DNA from: CALNYS01 sp942490855
GTDB lineage: Bacteria; Planctomycetota; Phycisphaerae; Phycisphaerales; UBA1924
Direction of reading: 5' to 3'
Assembly (NCBI GenBank): GCA_942490855.1
Contig: CALNYS010000005.1
Location: forward strand, 434,001-498,000
Length of the DNA stretch: 64,000 bases
Of the stretch, positions 50,567-59,714 are shown in pieces (position 1 is the first letter of the stretch; every line of letters starts with the position of its first letter). Under the pieces are notes generated by a model. It ran no database searches. It was not told the origin of the DNA and was given only the letters and a program-made list of their open reading frames with translations. Made by a program: the position numbers and the translations under genes.

Positions 50567-51911
50567 CTACTCGCATTCCCATCGGCTGAGCACAATCGCG
50601 ATGTCCCCCGCGCCCACGACGCCGTCGGCGTCGAGGTCGGGTTCTGCGCCGCCCCACGCGGCGATGAGGAGCGCGAGGTCGGACTCGTCGACAACACCAT
50701 CGTCGTTGAGGTCCGCCGGGCGGGTGTACTGGGAGATGTCGATGAGCCAGGCAGAGCCAATCTCGTTTATGTAAGGCTTGGGGTTGCTGTCGAAGGGTGT
50801 GCTCGCTACGAGCAGGTCGCCAGCAACGGAAATTGAATATCCGAAGGACGGGTATCCGCTGAGCACGGGCTCTTCCAGAACGGCGATGAGCTCGTAGCTG
50901 CCGTAGTCGTAGATGTAGATCTTGCTGCGATACTCCCCCCAGGCGCCTGAACCTACGAACAGCAGATCACCCGAGATTTCAAGCGAGTACCCGAACCCGA
51001 GCTCGCTCTCGTTTTCCTCCGGCGGCCTGATGCGGTGGACGAGGTCGCCATTCTCGGCGTCGAAGACGTACACGACGGCGAGTGAAGGGCCTCCGTCCTC
51101 GCCCGGCTCCCGCCCGCCTCCGACAATCACCCTCTCCCCATCGGTCGCCACCACATTGCCAAACGCAGACATATCGTCGGCAGGATTGTAGATGATCCGG
51201 CGCTCGCTCCCGTCGCGTGCGTCGTACAGATACACCGCGTACGGCAACGGATGGTAGAAATCGTAGCCCGTGCCGACGACGATGAGATCGTCCGCGAGCG
51301 CGACGCTGGCGCCGAACAGTTCGCCGGGCTCCCCGTCAGAGGGCACGAGCGTGTAGCGCAGAGCAAGGGTGTCGGTGTCGTAGACGCACACATAGCCGGA
51401 AGCCTTCGGCTCGCCGGGGTCTGATGAAAGCTGGCGCGCCCCAACGACAAGCCGTTCGCCGTCCATCGCGATCGCAGCACCGAACAGATCGTAGGGGCGG
51501 GACGTGGGCGGGTACAGGTGCGCGAGCCTGCGTGCCTGTCGCAAGATCCACCAAAAAAACCGTGCCCGCTACCTCACCCATAACGGAGTCGACGGGCCCG
51601 CCGATCGCCGCGATGCCGTCATGCACCGCGAGCCCGTTCCCGAGCCAGCTGCCGGGAGCCTCGTCGGTTTCCCATTTGTAGAGCAAGTCCCACGTGCTCG
51701 CGGAGTAGACAAACGTTGCGCCGTCCTGACTATCCAGGCCCACACCGGGCGACGTCACCACGACGTAGTCATCGTCGGCCGACACGCGCCACCCGAAATA
51801 GTCGGATCGCTCCCCATCCGGGTCGCTGAGCATCTGTGCGGGGGGCGGGGCGTCTGCGAACACCGTCGCCGCCACCGCCACCGCGAGCACTGTCAGGATT
51901 TTTTCGCGCAT
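50567..51911 (-). CDS. Secreted FG-GAP repeat protein with GC-type dockerin tail, frameshifted
   Basis: About 447 residues if one base is removed. The ATG at 51911 has GGAGGAG upstream and starts a signal peptide (MREKILTVLAVAVAATVFAD). The body has six FG-GAP blades: DYFGWRVSADDDYVVVTS, DLFGAAIAMDGERLVVGA, ELFGASVALADDLIVVGT, SAFGNVVATDGERVIVGG, LGFGYSLEISGDLLFVGS, PSFGYSISVAGDLLVAST. This is an integrin-like beta-propeller. The tail carries DLNDDGVVDESDLALLIAAW and DLDADGVVGAGDIAIVLSRW. The frame changes near 51526-51540 (ATGT then RLAHLYPPTSRPYDLFG). Both parts are intact otherwise. Confidence 0.75.
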
Positions 51912-52057
51912 AGCTGCTCCTCCGCTGAACACAACAAATCGACACACAGGCAGCGTGAGCCGCACTTTCACGGGTGCGCTGGTGGTTAAAATCTCCCTGC
52001 ACGGGGTCTCGGTGGACGATACCGTCGCATGGTCCGCACCCCGACGGAGGCCCGGAG

Positions 52058-53536
52058 ATGGCCGATTTGCGCGAACTCCTGAACGGTCTGGCGCCCGGGG
52101 CGCCCGAGCTCGCGGTGCGCGATCTCTGTGACGACAGCCGTCTGGTGACGCCGGAGGCGTTGTTCATCGCCCGCACCGGCCCGCGGGGCGACGGGCGGGG
52201 GCACATCGCCGACGCGGTCGCCCGGGGCGCGGCGTGCGTCGCGTGCGAGGCGCCGGCGACGAGCGCCCATCGTGCGGCGGCCGGGGCGTGCCCGATCGTG
52301 GAGATCGAGGACCTGGCCCAGCGGACGGGGGCGATCGCCGAGCGGTTCTTCGGCGAGCCCGCGGAGGACTTGGCGCTCGTGGGCGTCACCGGGACGAACG
52401 GGAAGACGACGATCGCTCATCTGACGACGGGGCTGCTGCGCTCGGCGGGGATCGAGACGGCGTGCGTCGGGACGCTTGGCGCGGATATCGGCGGGACTCT
52501 TACGGAGACGGGGCTGACCACGCCCGGGGCGATCGAACTCAGCCGGTTGCTGGCGCGGGCGCGCGACGCGGGAGCGCGTGCGGCGGTGATCGAGACGTCG
52601 AGCCATGCGCTGGAGCAGGGGCGCGTCGCGGCGCTGCGGTTCGCGGTGGGCGTCTTTACGAATCTCACCCGCGACCATCTCGATGATCATGGGGATATGG
52701 AGACGTACGGCGCCGCTAAGACGAAGTTGTTCTCGTCGCTCGCGCCCGAGGCGCTGGCGGTCGTGAACACGCTCGACCCGGCGCACGCGACGATGCTTGC
52801 GGACTGCTCGGCGCGCGTGCTGCGCTGCGGCGACGAGACGAGGGCAACGATCGACCGTGAATCGCTCGATGGGCTGGAGCTCACGCTGAACGGCCCGTGG
52901 GGCGACGCGCGGGCGACGCCGGCGTTGATTGGGGCGTTCAACGCGATGAACGCGCTGCAGGCGTACGCGGCGGCGCACGAGGTGTGCGGGCTTCTTGGCG
53001 TTTCTGCGGACGGGCTCGCGACGGCGCTCTCGGGGCTCGGCGGTCCGGCGGGGCGGCTCGAACGCGTGGGGACGGGGGCGCCCCGGGTGTTCGTCGATTA
53101 CGCGCACACGCCGGCGGCGTTGGAATCGACGCTCCGCGCGCTTCGTCCGCTGACGGAGGGGAAGATCATCTGCGTCTTCGGCTGCGGCGGCGACCGCGAC
53201 AGCGGCAAGCGCCCCGAGATGGGGAGCGTCGTGAGCGAGCTGGCGGACACCGCCGTCGTTACGAGCGACAACCCGCGGCGCGAGGACCCCGCGACGATCA
53301 TCGCGGAGGTGCTCAGCGGCATGACGGGGCGCGCGCACCCGATCGTCGAGCGCGAGCGCGCCGCGGCGATCGCGATCGGCGTCGGGCTGGCGCACGAGGA
53401 CGACGTGGTCGTCATCGCCGGCAAGGGGCACGAGGACTACCAGCTTCTCCCTGACGACGCGGGCGGCGTGCATCGGATCGACTTTGACGATCGCGTCGTG
53501 GCGCTCGCCGCTCGGCGCGCGGGGGTCCCGGCGTGA
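52058..53536 (+). CDS. murE: UDP-MurNAc-tripeptide synthetase MurE
   Basis: Adds the third amino acid to UDP-MurNAc-L-Ala-D-Glu in the cytoplasm. 492 residues. ATP loop GVTGTNGKTT at about 109-118, substrate motif ETSSHALEQGR, and VFVDYAHTPAALE in the C-terminal domain. The specificity motif DNPR (residues 404-407, TSDNPRREDP) marks the meso-diaminopimelate-adding type. Its presence supports a peptidoglycan wall with DAP, in line with modern views of Planctomycetes. The ATG has GGAGG-like purines upstream. A TAAAAT -10-like element is at 51987-51992. It overlaps murF by 4 bp. Confidence 0.95.
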   Translation: MADLRELLNGLAPGAPELAVRDLCDDSRLVTPEALFIARTGPRGDGRGHIADAVARGAACVACEAPATSAHRAAAGACPIVEIEDLAQRTGAIAERFFGEPAEDLALVGVTGTNGKTTIAHLTTGLLRSAGIETACVGTLGADIGGTLTETGLTTPGAIELSRLLARARDAGARAAVIETSSHALEQGRVAALRFAVGVFTNLTRDHLDDHGDMETYGAAKTKLFSSLAPEALAVVNTLDPAHATMLADCSARVLRCGDETRATIDRESLDGLELTLNGPWGDARATPALIGAFNAMNALQAYAAAHEVCGLLGVSADGLATALSGLGGPAGRLERVGTGAPRVFVDYAHTPAALESTLRALRPLTEGKIICVFGCGGDRDSGKRPEMGSVVSELADTAVVTSDNPRREDPATIIAEVLSGMTGRAHPIVERERAAAIAIGVGLAHEDDVVVIAGKGHEDYQLLPDDAGGVHRIDFDDRVVALAARRAGVPA

Positions 53537-54829
53537 TCGGCTGGTCCCTCGAACGCATCGCCCGCGCGGTGGGCGGGCGCGTCAGCGGGAGCGACGCGAG
53601 CGTGCGCGGCGTGTCGATCGACAGCCGCAGCGTCCGCCCCGGATCGCTGTACGTCGCGATCAAGGGCGAGCGGCTCGACGGTCACGGGTTCGTGCAGGAC
53701 GCGATCGACGCCGGCGCCGTGGGAGCGCTGGTGGAGCGCGAGGTCGGCGACGCGCCGTGCGTGATCGTGACTGACACCACGCGCGCGCTCGGCGAACTCG
53801 GCGCGGCGTACCGGCGCACGCTGCGCGGCTCGGTGATCGGCGTCACGGGCTCGTGCGGGAAAACCACGACGTGCCGGCTGCTCGACGCCGCGCTTGGCGG
53901 CGCGCTGACGGGCACGTCGAGCGTCAAGTCGTTCAACAACGCGATCGGCGCCCCGCTGACGCTCCTGGGCGCGAGCGAGGACGACGACTACCTCGTGTGC
54001 GAGATGGGGACGAGTTCCCCCGGCGAGATCGCACGCCTCGCGGAGATCGCACGCCTTGACATCGGGGTCATCACGACCATCGGTCGCGCGCACCTCGCGG
54101 GCCTGGGCGACCTCGACGGGGTGCGGCGCGAGAAATCCGCGATCGCGAGCCCGCTGACGCTGATCCCCGCGGGCGACGACGCGCTGCGACGGTTCATCGC
54201 GCCGGGCGTGCGGGTCGAGAGCGTGGCGCCGTCCGACGTCTGCGCACGAGGACGGGACGTCGTTCGCGTTTCTCGGCGAGACGTACCGTGTCCCGTTCGT
54301 CGGCGCCCACCACGCGCAGAACGCGTCCTACGCGGTGCGCGTCGCGCTCGAGCTCGGCGTTGCGCCGGACGCGATCCGCGACGGTCTCGCGCACGCGGAA
54401 GCCCCCGCCATGCGCTTTGAGACGCACCGCCTCGGCGGGGTGACGCTCGTCAACGCCGCCTACAACGCCAACCCCGAATCGATGACCGCCTCTGTCCGCG
54501 CGTTTCTCGCTACCCACGCCGGGGCTCGGCGGCGCGTCCTCGTGCTCGGCGACATGCTCGAGCTGGGCGACCACGCGCCGGCGGCGCACGCTGAGATCGC
54601 GGCGCTGCTCGACGAGCTCCGTCCGGACCTTGTCATTGGCGTCGGTCCCGAGACCGGCGCGGCGCTGGGCCCGCGGGCCGTGCTCACGCAAGACGAACTC
54701 GACGCGGAGCGGGTGCTGGGGCTGTTCGAGGACGGCGACGCGGTGCTCCTGAAAGGCTCGCGCGGGATCGGGCTCGAACGCGTGCTCGACGCCTGGCGCG
54801 AACGCTGCGCGGAGGGCGCCGGGGCGTGA
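53533..54829 (+). CDS. murF: UDP-MurNAc-pentapeptide synthetase MurF, frameshifted
   Basis: Adds D-Ala-D-Ala to complete the lipid-precursor peptide. Restored length is 431 residues, normal. N-terminal part: SIDSRSVRPGSLYVAIKGER, ATP loop GVTGSCGKTTT and FNNAIGAPLTLLGAS. C-terminal part in another frame: VGAHHAQNASYAVRVALELG, NAAYNANPESMTASVRAF, VLGDMLELGD and VLLKGSRGIGLERVL. The frame changes between about 54229 and 54246; removing one base joins GVRVESVAPS to SAHEDGTSFAFLGE. GTG start overlapping murE, and a GTGA overlap with mraY. An essential gene in an intact operon with one indel points to sequence error. Confidence 0.88.
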
Positions 54830-55995
54830 TCTACGCGCTGCTCGATCAGCTCGGCTGGCTGCAGGACACACCCCTGCGTTCGTTGGTGATGGTGTTCGAC
54901 CGCACGAGTTTCCGCGCGCTCGCGGCGCTGTGCCTGTCGTTCGGGCTGATCCTGCTGCTGGGCAAGCGCGTGGTGCGCCAGCTCACGGCGCTGAAGATCG
55001 GCGACATCCCGCGCACCGACGTCGCGGCGCTCGACGAGGCGCTCGCCTCCAAGCGTCACACGCCCACGATGGGCGGCGTGCTGATCGCCGGCGCCATCCT
55101 CGCCAGCACCCTGCTGCTCGCCGACGTGCGCAGCTTCTACGTGCAGATGGCGCTCATCGTCACCGTGTGGATGGCGGCACTGGGCGGCGCGGACGACTGG
55201 CTCAAGCTCACCAGCTCCACGCGCCCCGGCGGCGGGCGCCAGGGGCTCTACAGCTGGGAGAAACTCGTCTTCCAGCTCGGGCTCGGGGCGATGATCGGCT
55301 GGTTCGTGTACCGCCACGGTGACACCGAGGCCGCTTCCGACCTCGCCCACGTGCTGAGCCTCCCGTTCCAGAAGACGTACACCAGCGACCCGTTCGGGCC
55401 CAACCCCTCGCTGATCTACCTCGGCCCCGCGGCGTTTGTCATCGTCACGACGCTGCTGATCGCGGGGATGTCCAACGCCGTGAACATCACCGACGGGATG
55501 GACGGGCTCGCGAGCGGGCTCAGCGCCTGGGTGGCGCTGGGGCTGATGGCGCTCTCGTTCATCGCGGGGTGGCAGGTCGCCGCCCAGTACCTGCTGGTGC
55601 CCTACGTGCCCGGCGCGGACGAATTGGCGGTGGTCGCGGGTGCGATGTGCGGGGCGTGTCTCGGGTTCCTGTGGTGGAACGCGTCGCCGGCGATCGTCTT
55701 CATGGGCGACACGGGGAGCCTGTGCCTCGGCGGGCTGATCGGGTACATGGCGATCGTCATCCGCCAGGAAGCGCTGGTGCTGCTGATGAGCGGCGTGTTC
55801 CTGATCGAGATCGGCTCGGTCGTGATGCAGGTCGCGTACTTCAAGGCGACCAAGGGCAAGCGGATCTTCCGCTGCGCCCCCTACCACTGGCACCTGCACA
55901 TGGGCGGGTGGGCGGAGCAGAAGATCGTCGCCCGCCTGTGGATCGTCACGGTGATCCTCGTCGCGCTCGCGTTGGCGTCGATCAAGGTGCGCTGA
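54826..55995 (+). CDS. mraY: Phospho-MurNAc-pentapeptide transferase MraY
   Basis: Integral membrane enzyme that makes lipid I from UDP-MurNAc-pentapeptide and undecaprenyl phosphate. 389 residues with about ten membrane helices. Motifs: KRHTPTMGGVLI, ALGGADDWLKL (magnesium aspartates), NAVNITDGMDGLASG and VFMGDTGSLCLGG. The usual PxHHHxE near the C-terminus is replaced by CAPYHWHLHMGGWAE, keeping first and third His. GTG start overlapping murF by 4 bp. No murD, ftsW or murG follows; the cluster ends here and overlaps a convergent gene by 14 bp. Confidence 0.94.
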   Translation: MIYALLDQLGWLQDTPLRSLVMVFDRTSFRALAALCLSFGLILLLGKRVVRQLTALKIGDIPRTDVAALDEALASKRHTPTMGGVLIAGAILASTLLLADVRSFYVQMALIVTVWMAALGGADDWLKLTSSTRPGGGRQGLYSWEKLVFQLGLGAMIGWFVYRHGDTEAASDLAHVLSLPFQKTYTSDPFGPNPSLIYLGPAAFVIVTTLLIAGMSNAVNITDGMDGLASGLSAWVALGLMALSFIAGWQVAAQYLLVPYVPGADELAVVAGAMCGACLGFLWWNASPAIVFMGDTGSLCLGGLIGYMAIVIRQEALVLLMSGVFLIEIGSVVMQVAYFKATKGKRIFRCAPYHWHLHMGGWAEQKIVARLWIVTVILVALALASIKVR

Positions 55996-56689
55996 CGCGC
56001 CGGGCGCGCAGCGTGTAGTACCCCGCGCCCATCGCCGTCACGATCCCCGCCGGGATCAGCAGCGCCCCGCTCCCCCAGCGAGAAGCAGCGATCGCGCCGA
56101 CCACGCCCCCGCCGAAGAAGCCGACAACGAGCGTCGAGAGGTGCACGAGCGTCCACACCTCGACCTCGCGCCGGCGCGCCCAGGCGCCGAGGCGGAACCC
56201 GAGATCCGTCGCGACGCCGGTGACGTGCGTGGTCCGGATGATGAGCCCGCCGTAGCTCGACGCCATCGCGTTCTGCAACCCCGCCGAGACGGCGACCGCC
56301 TGCACGCCCATAGGGAGCCCGCGCCAGAGGAGCGCGGTCCCGAGGGTCAGGAGCAGCCCCTGCGTCAGCATGGCGATCCCATAGGGGCGCCCCAGCCGCA
56401 GGGACTCCCCGCCAAGGATGAACCCCGAGATCATCGCCCCGAAGACGAAGCTCGCGATGATCGAGAGCACGCGGACGGCGTCGTTCACGTCGCTGGCGCC
56501 CACGTCGGCGCTCAGGGCCGAGACGGTCCCGGTGATGTGGGTGACGGCGGTGAACTCCGAACGCAGCAGCACCACGTTCGTATACCCCGCGCTCGCGGCG
56601 AGGACCGCGCTGATCGCCACGACCCGACGCGTCAGGGACGCCGGGGCTGGTACGAACTCCGCGTTCTCCTCGCGAGGCGACAAGGACAC
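55982..56689 (-). CDS. DUF1275 (YoaK-like) membrane protein
   Basis: A 235-residue inner-membrane protein with about six helices. Typical DUF1275 segments are present: ASAGYTNVVLLRSEFTAVTH with ITGTVS, and VSAGLQNAMASSYGGLIIRT with THVTG. Function of the family is unknown; transport is often assumed. GTG at 56689 is the longest start, but TACACT (56690-56695) directly abuts it, and a TTG at 56683 would lie 6 nt after that hexamer, the spacing seen for other leaderless genes here, so the true start may be the TTG. It is convergent with mraY. Confidence 0.88.
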   Translation of the reverse strand: MSLSPREENAEFVPAPASLTRRVVAISAVLAASAGYTNVVLLRSEFTAVTHITGTVSALSADVGASDVNDAVRVLSIIASFVFGAMISGFILGGESLRLGRPYGIAMLTQGLLLTLGTALLWRGLPMGVQAVAVSAGLQNAMASSYGGLIIRTTHVTGVATDLGFRLGAWARRREVEVWTLVHLSTLVVGFFGGGVVGAIAASRWGSGALLIPAGIVTAMGAGYYTLRARRVSAP

Positions 56690-56695
56690 AGTGTA
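56690..56695 (-). promoter_or_regulatory. Candidate leaderless promoter -10 of the DUF1275 gene
   Basis: AATACACT on the minus strand. It touches the GTG at 56689 and is 6 nt from the in-frame TTG at 56683, which makes the TTG the more consistent start. Confidence 0.35.
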
Positions 56696-56787
56696 TTTCA
56701 GCGTGGGCTCTCGCGCGGCCTCGCCCTCCCGGGCCTACTATTCCCTCTTCCCGCCGGCCCGGCCGCGCACAACACGGGGCCCTGGCG

Positions 56788-58305
56788 ATGGACCGCACCA
56801 AACAACAACGCGACGGGGTGCGCTTCGAATCAATCGAGGCCGTCGGCGGGCGCGCCGCCGCGAGCAAGCCCCCCGAGCCCGTGGGCGAGATCCGCAAGGG
56901 CAAGCTCGCCGGGCTCTCGCTGCCCGCGGCGATCTGGGTCCTCTCGTGGCCCATCCTCACCGAGTCGTTCCTGCAGTCGCTTGTCGGTCTCGTGGACACC
57001 GGGCTCGCGGCGGGCTTGTCGGTCGCGGCGACGGACGCGATCGGCGGCGCGGCGTACATCATCTGGGCCCTGACGCTCCTCGGTTTTTCTGTGGGTATCG
57101 GCGCGACGTCGCTCGTCAGCCGTTCGCTGGGCAAGGGGCGCCAGGCCGTCGCGAACGCCGCGGTGGGACAGGCGTTGCTCCTGTCGGGGCTCACCGGCGT
57201 CATCCTCGGGACGGCGCTGGTCTTCCTTGCAGAGCCCATCGCTGGGTGGCTGAATCTCTCTGAAGAAGCAACCGCGGCGATCAAGCCCTACCTCTGGATC
57301 CTCGCGCCCAACACACCGATGGTCTCCATCGTCGTCGCCGGAATCGCGTGCCAGCGCGGCGCCGGCGATTCCAAGCGCCCGCTGATGACGATGGTCACGC
57401 TCAACCTCGTCAACATCTTCGTGAGCTGGTTCGCCTCGGGCGTTGATGTCTTCGGGATCAAGAACCCCTCACCGCTAAACATGGGCGTCTCCGGCATCGC
57501 GCTCGGGACGTTCGTGGCGTACACCGTCGGCGCGATCCTGACGCTGGTGTGGCTTGCGCGCGGGACGTCCGGCGTCCGCCTACGTGCCAAGCGGCTGCGC
57601 CCGCACTGGCACACCATGCGGCGTTTGATCCGCGTGGGCGTGCCTAACTTCGTCGAATCGGTCGGCATGTGGGCGGGCAACTTCCTCGTGCTGCTCTTCG
57701 TGGGCTGGCTCGCGATCGACGGGCTCATGGGCGTACACGTCATCGCAATCCGCGTCGAGGCGTTCAGCTTCCTGCCGGGCTTCGCGATGGGCATCGCCGC
57801 CGGGACACTCGCGGGTCAGTACCTCGGCGCGGGGAATGTCGCGAAAGCCAGGCGCGCGATCCTCGTGTGCTCGGGGATCTCGGCGCTCCTCATGGGCCTC
57901 TTCGGCGTGGCGTTCCTCACGCTCAACAGCGAGATCGTGGGCAAGTTCTCACAGCAGGAGCTGCACCTCGCGCAGACGCCACGCCTGATCTTCATCTGCG
58001 GCTTTATTCAGATCCCCTTCGGGATCATGCTCGTCATCCGCAACGCCCTCCGCGGCGCCGGCGACACCCGCGCGGTGATGATCATCACCTGGGTCAGCAC
58101 GTTCCTGATCCGCCTGCCCCTCGCGTGGTTCTTCAGCGGCGTGGACATCCCGCTGCCGTGGGGCGACGGCCTGACCATCCCCAACCCCGGCCCCGACTGG
58201 GGCCTCTGGGGCCTGTGGATCGGCCTCTGCAGCGAGCTCGCGCTCCGCTCGCTCTTCTTCATCGGTCGCTTCCTGCAGGGCGGGTGGCAGACGGTGAAGG
58301 TCTAG
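56788..58305 (+). CDS. MATE-family efflux transporter
   Basis: A 505-residue multidrug/toxin exporter driven by sodium or protons, with twelve membrane helices in two MatE halves. First half: WPILTESFLQSLVGLVDTGL, then GATSLVSRSLGKGRQAVANA and AGIACQRGAGDSKRPLMTM. Second half: RVGVPNFVESVGMWAGNFLV, then GMAAGTLAGQYLGAG-like text and MLVIRNALRGAGDTRAVMII. A polar N-terminal tail of about 45 residues precedes helix 1. No ribosome site is obvious. It ends five bases from the convergent unrecognised gene. Confidence 0.9.
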   Translation: MDRTKQQRDGVRFESIEAVGGRAAASKPPEPVGEIRKGKLAGLSLPAAIWVLSWPILTESFLQSLVGLVDTGLAAGLSVAATDAIGGAAYIIWALTLLGFSVGIGATSLVSRSLGKGRQAVANAAVGQALLLSGLTGVILGTALVFLAEPIAGWLNLSEEATAAIKPYLWILAPNTPMVSIVVAGIACQRGAGDSKRPLMTMVTLNLVNIFVSWFASGVDVFGIKNPSPLNMGVSGIALGTFVAYTVGAILTLVWLARGTSGVRLRAKRLRPHWHTMRRLIRVGVPNFVESVGMWAGNFLVLLFVGWLAIDGLMGVHVIAIRVEAFSFLPGFAMGIAAGTLAGQYLGAGNVAKARRAILVCSGISALLMGLFGVAFLTLNSEIVGKFSQQELHLAQTPRLIFICGFIQIPFGIMLVIRNALRGAGDTRAVMIITWVSTFLIRLPLAWFFSGVDIPLPWGDGLTIPNPGPDWGLWGLWIGLCSELALRSLFFIGRFLQGGWQTVKV

Positions 58306-58309
58306 ATCG

Positions 58310-59695
58310 TCACGGGTACCGGGTCAGGCCCTCGGTGTGGGCCTTCGCGATATCACGGTCGAGCGCCATCGAGGACGCCGGGGTGTGTTCGAGCGTGTCG
58401 AGAGTTGATACGCGGGATGGAACTTTCACATCTCCGCCAGCCGCGCGACGGTAGACAAAGGAGAACACCGGCGGGATTACCTTGCTCGCGAATGTGATCG
58501 CGAGACTGCTCGTATCGATCGCTTTGACGGCGTCCGAGACACCCATGCCGAAACTCATCGTCTCAAGAACCGTGCGCGACACGTCGGAAAAAGTATCGGA
58601 TTTCCTCGGCCTCCGGTGGTGCTCAATGAGTGCCGCTCGGTACTCGTCTCTTGCTTCGAGCACGTGCTGCGGCGTCTGACTCTCGCCGCGGACGAACCGG
58701 TCGTAGTGATAGACATAGCTCTCCTTGCACGAGACGAGTCTGTCGCTGAACGCGACGACCTCCGCCAGGAAGCTCCCGCTTGATATAGGGATGTCAGGAG
58801 GCAGGCGCAAATCGAGGTCGTGCTCGTGAAGCGCCTCGTAGATGTCCTCGCGAGCCTCGGGCGGCGTCGGACGCCACGTGCCAAACCACGGGGAATGACG
58901 TGTACAGACCTTGTAGGTCGCAGAGGACTCCGCCTGCAAACACGCCGTAAAATTGTAGTGGTACGCCTCGTTTGCGAGATGCATGCAATGGGACCGGAAC
59001 CGTTTCTTGAATCCCGGGTTCGACTCGTACTGCTCGTTGAGGCTTTCTTCCCACTTCGTGCGGGTCGCGGCGATCTTCTGATCCTTGAATTTGTCAAGGT
59101 AGCCGCGCACAACCGCATCGAGCAGGTGAACTTTGTCGCGCCCCTTCAGTGCTTGTGAAGGGTGTACCGAGTCGGGGTCGTCCACAAGGCCGAGATCTGC
59201 GGGGTTCGGGTGATCAGCCACACGCGAGAGCAGGCGGTGCAGCCCTTCGCTCATATCGATCTTGGGCCACGGGTGCCAGCGCACGTTCAGGCGCCCCCCA
59301 AGACTCAGATCACCGGCTAACCGAAGCATGTCACGATCCCAAGCGCCCTGCTTCATCGTCTCACCGAAGGACCCAACGCCTGCCTCGTCCATCTCCTCGG
59401 CTAGCCGGTGAAGGTTCTCCCCGTTCCGAGTCAGAACGATCGCATAGCCAACCTGTATCAAATGCCGCAGCGGTGATCGCGCGTGCGAGAGCAGCGCCGG
59501 AAACAAGTTCGGGTTGTTTATCAGATACCCGTCATTGATTAACACCGGATCCCCAACAAGCGCCGAGGCTATCAGTGCTTCATTGATCGCAGCGAGCGTG
59601 ACGCCCTGACGGCTCCACGGGTACGCGTGAACGCGATCGTCAACCAGCCCTAGGTAGATCAGCGGCCGTCGCGCGTACGTTGTCTCAATCGCCAT
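58310..59695 (-). CDS. Unrecognised 461-residue protein, lower-GC orphan
   Basis: I do not recognise this protein. It is soluble, with no signal peptide. The N-terminal part (RPLIYLGLVDDRVHAYPWSR, then ALIASALVGDPVLINDGYLI) looks alpha/beta; the centre is helical and basic (KWEESLNEQYESNPGFKKRF). A mid-region HCMHLANEAYHYNFTAC and WFGTWRPTP contain Cys, His and Trp that might form a site. Codons use A and T in third positions more than the neighbours, which suggests recent acquisition. It has no clear ribosome site, lies 19 nt downstream of the M24 peptidase gene and ends next to a MATE gene. A host-defence or toxin role is possible but unsupported. Confidence 0.6.
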   Translation of the reverse strand: MAIETTYARRPLIYLGLVDDRVHAYPWSRQGVTLAAINEALIASALVGDPVLINDGYLINNPNLFPALLSHARSPLRHLIQVGYAIVLTRNGENLHRLAEEMDEAGVGSFGETMKQGAWDRDMLRLAGDLSLGGRLNVRWHPWPKIDMSEGLHRLLSRVADHPNPADLGLVDDPDSVHPSQALKGRDKVHLLDAVVRGYLDKFKDQKIAATRTKWEESLNEQYESNPGFKKRFRSHCMHLANEAYHYNFTACLQAESSATYKVCTRHSPWFGTWRPTPPEAREDIYEALHEHDLDLRLPPDIPISSGSFLAEVVAFSDRLVSCKESYVYHYDRFVRGESQTPQHVLEARDEYRAALIEHHRRPRKSDTFSDVSRTVLETMSFGMGVSDAVKAIDTSSLAITFASKVIPPVFSFVYRRAAGGDVKVPSRVSTLDTLEHTPASSMALDRDIAKAHTEGLTRYP

Positions 59696-59714
59696 GCGTT
59701 TCGAAGCCTCGTTA

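Noticed and set aside
54229..54246. Programmed frameshift in murF
   Set aside because: No slippery heptamer, internal Shine-Dalgarno or stable downstream structure is evident; a one-base sequencing indel is simpler.
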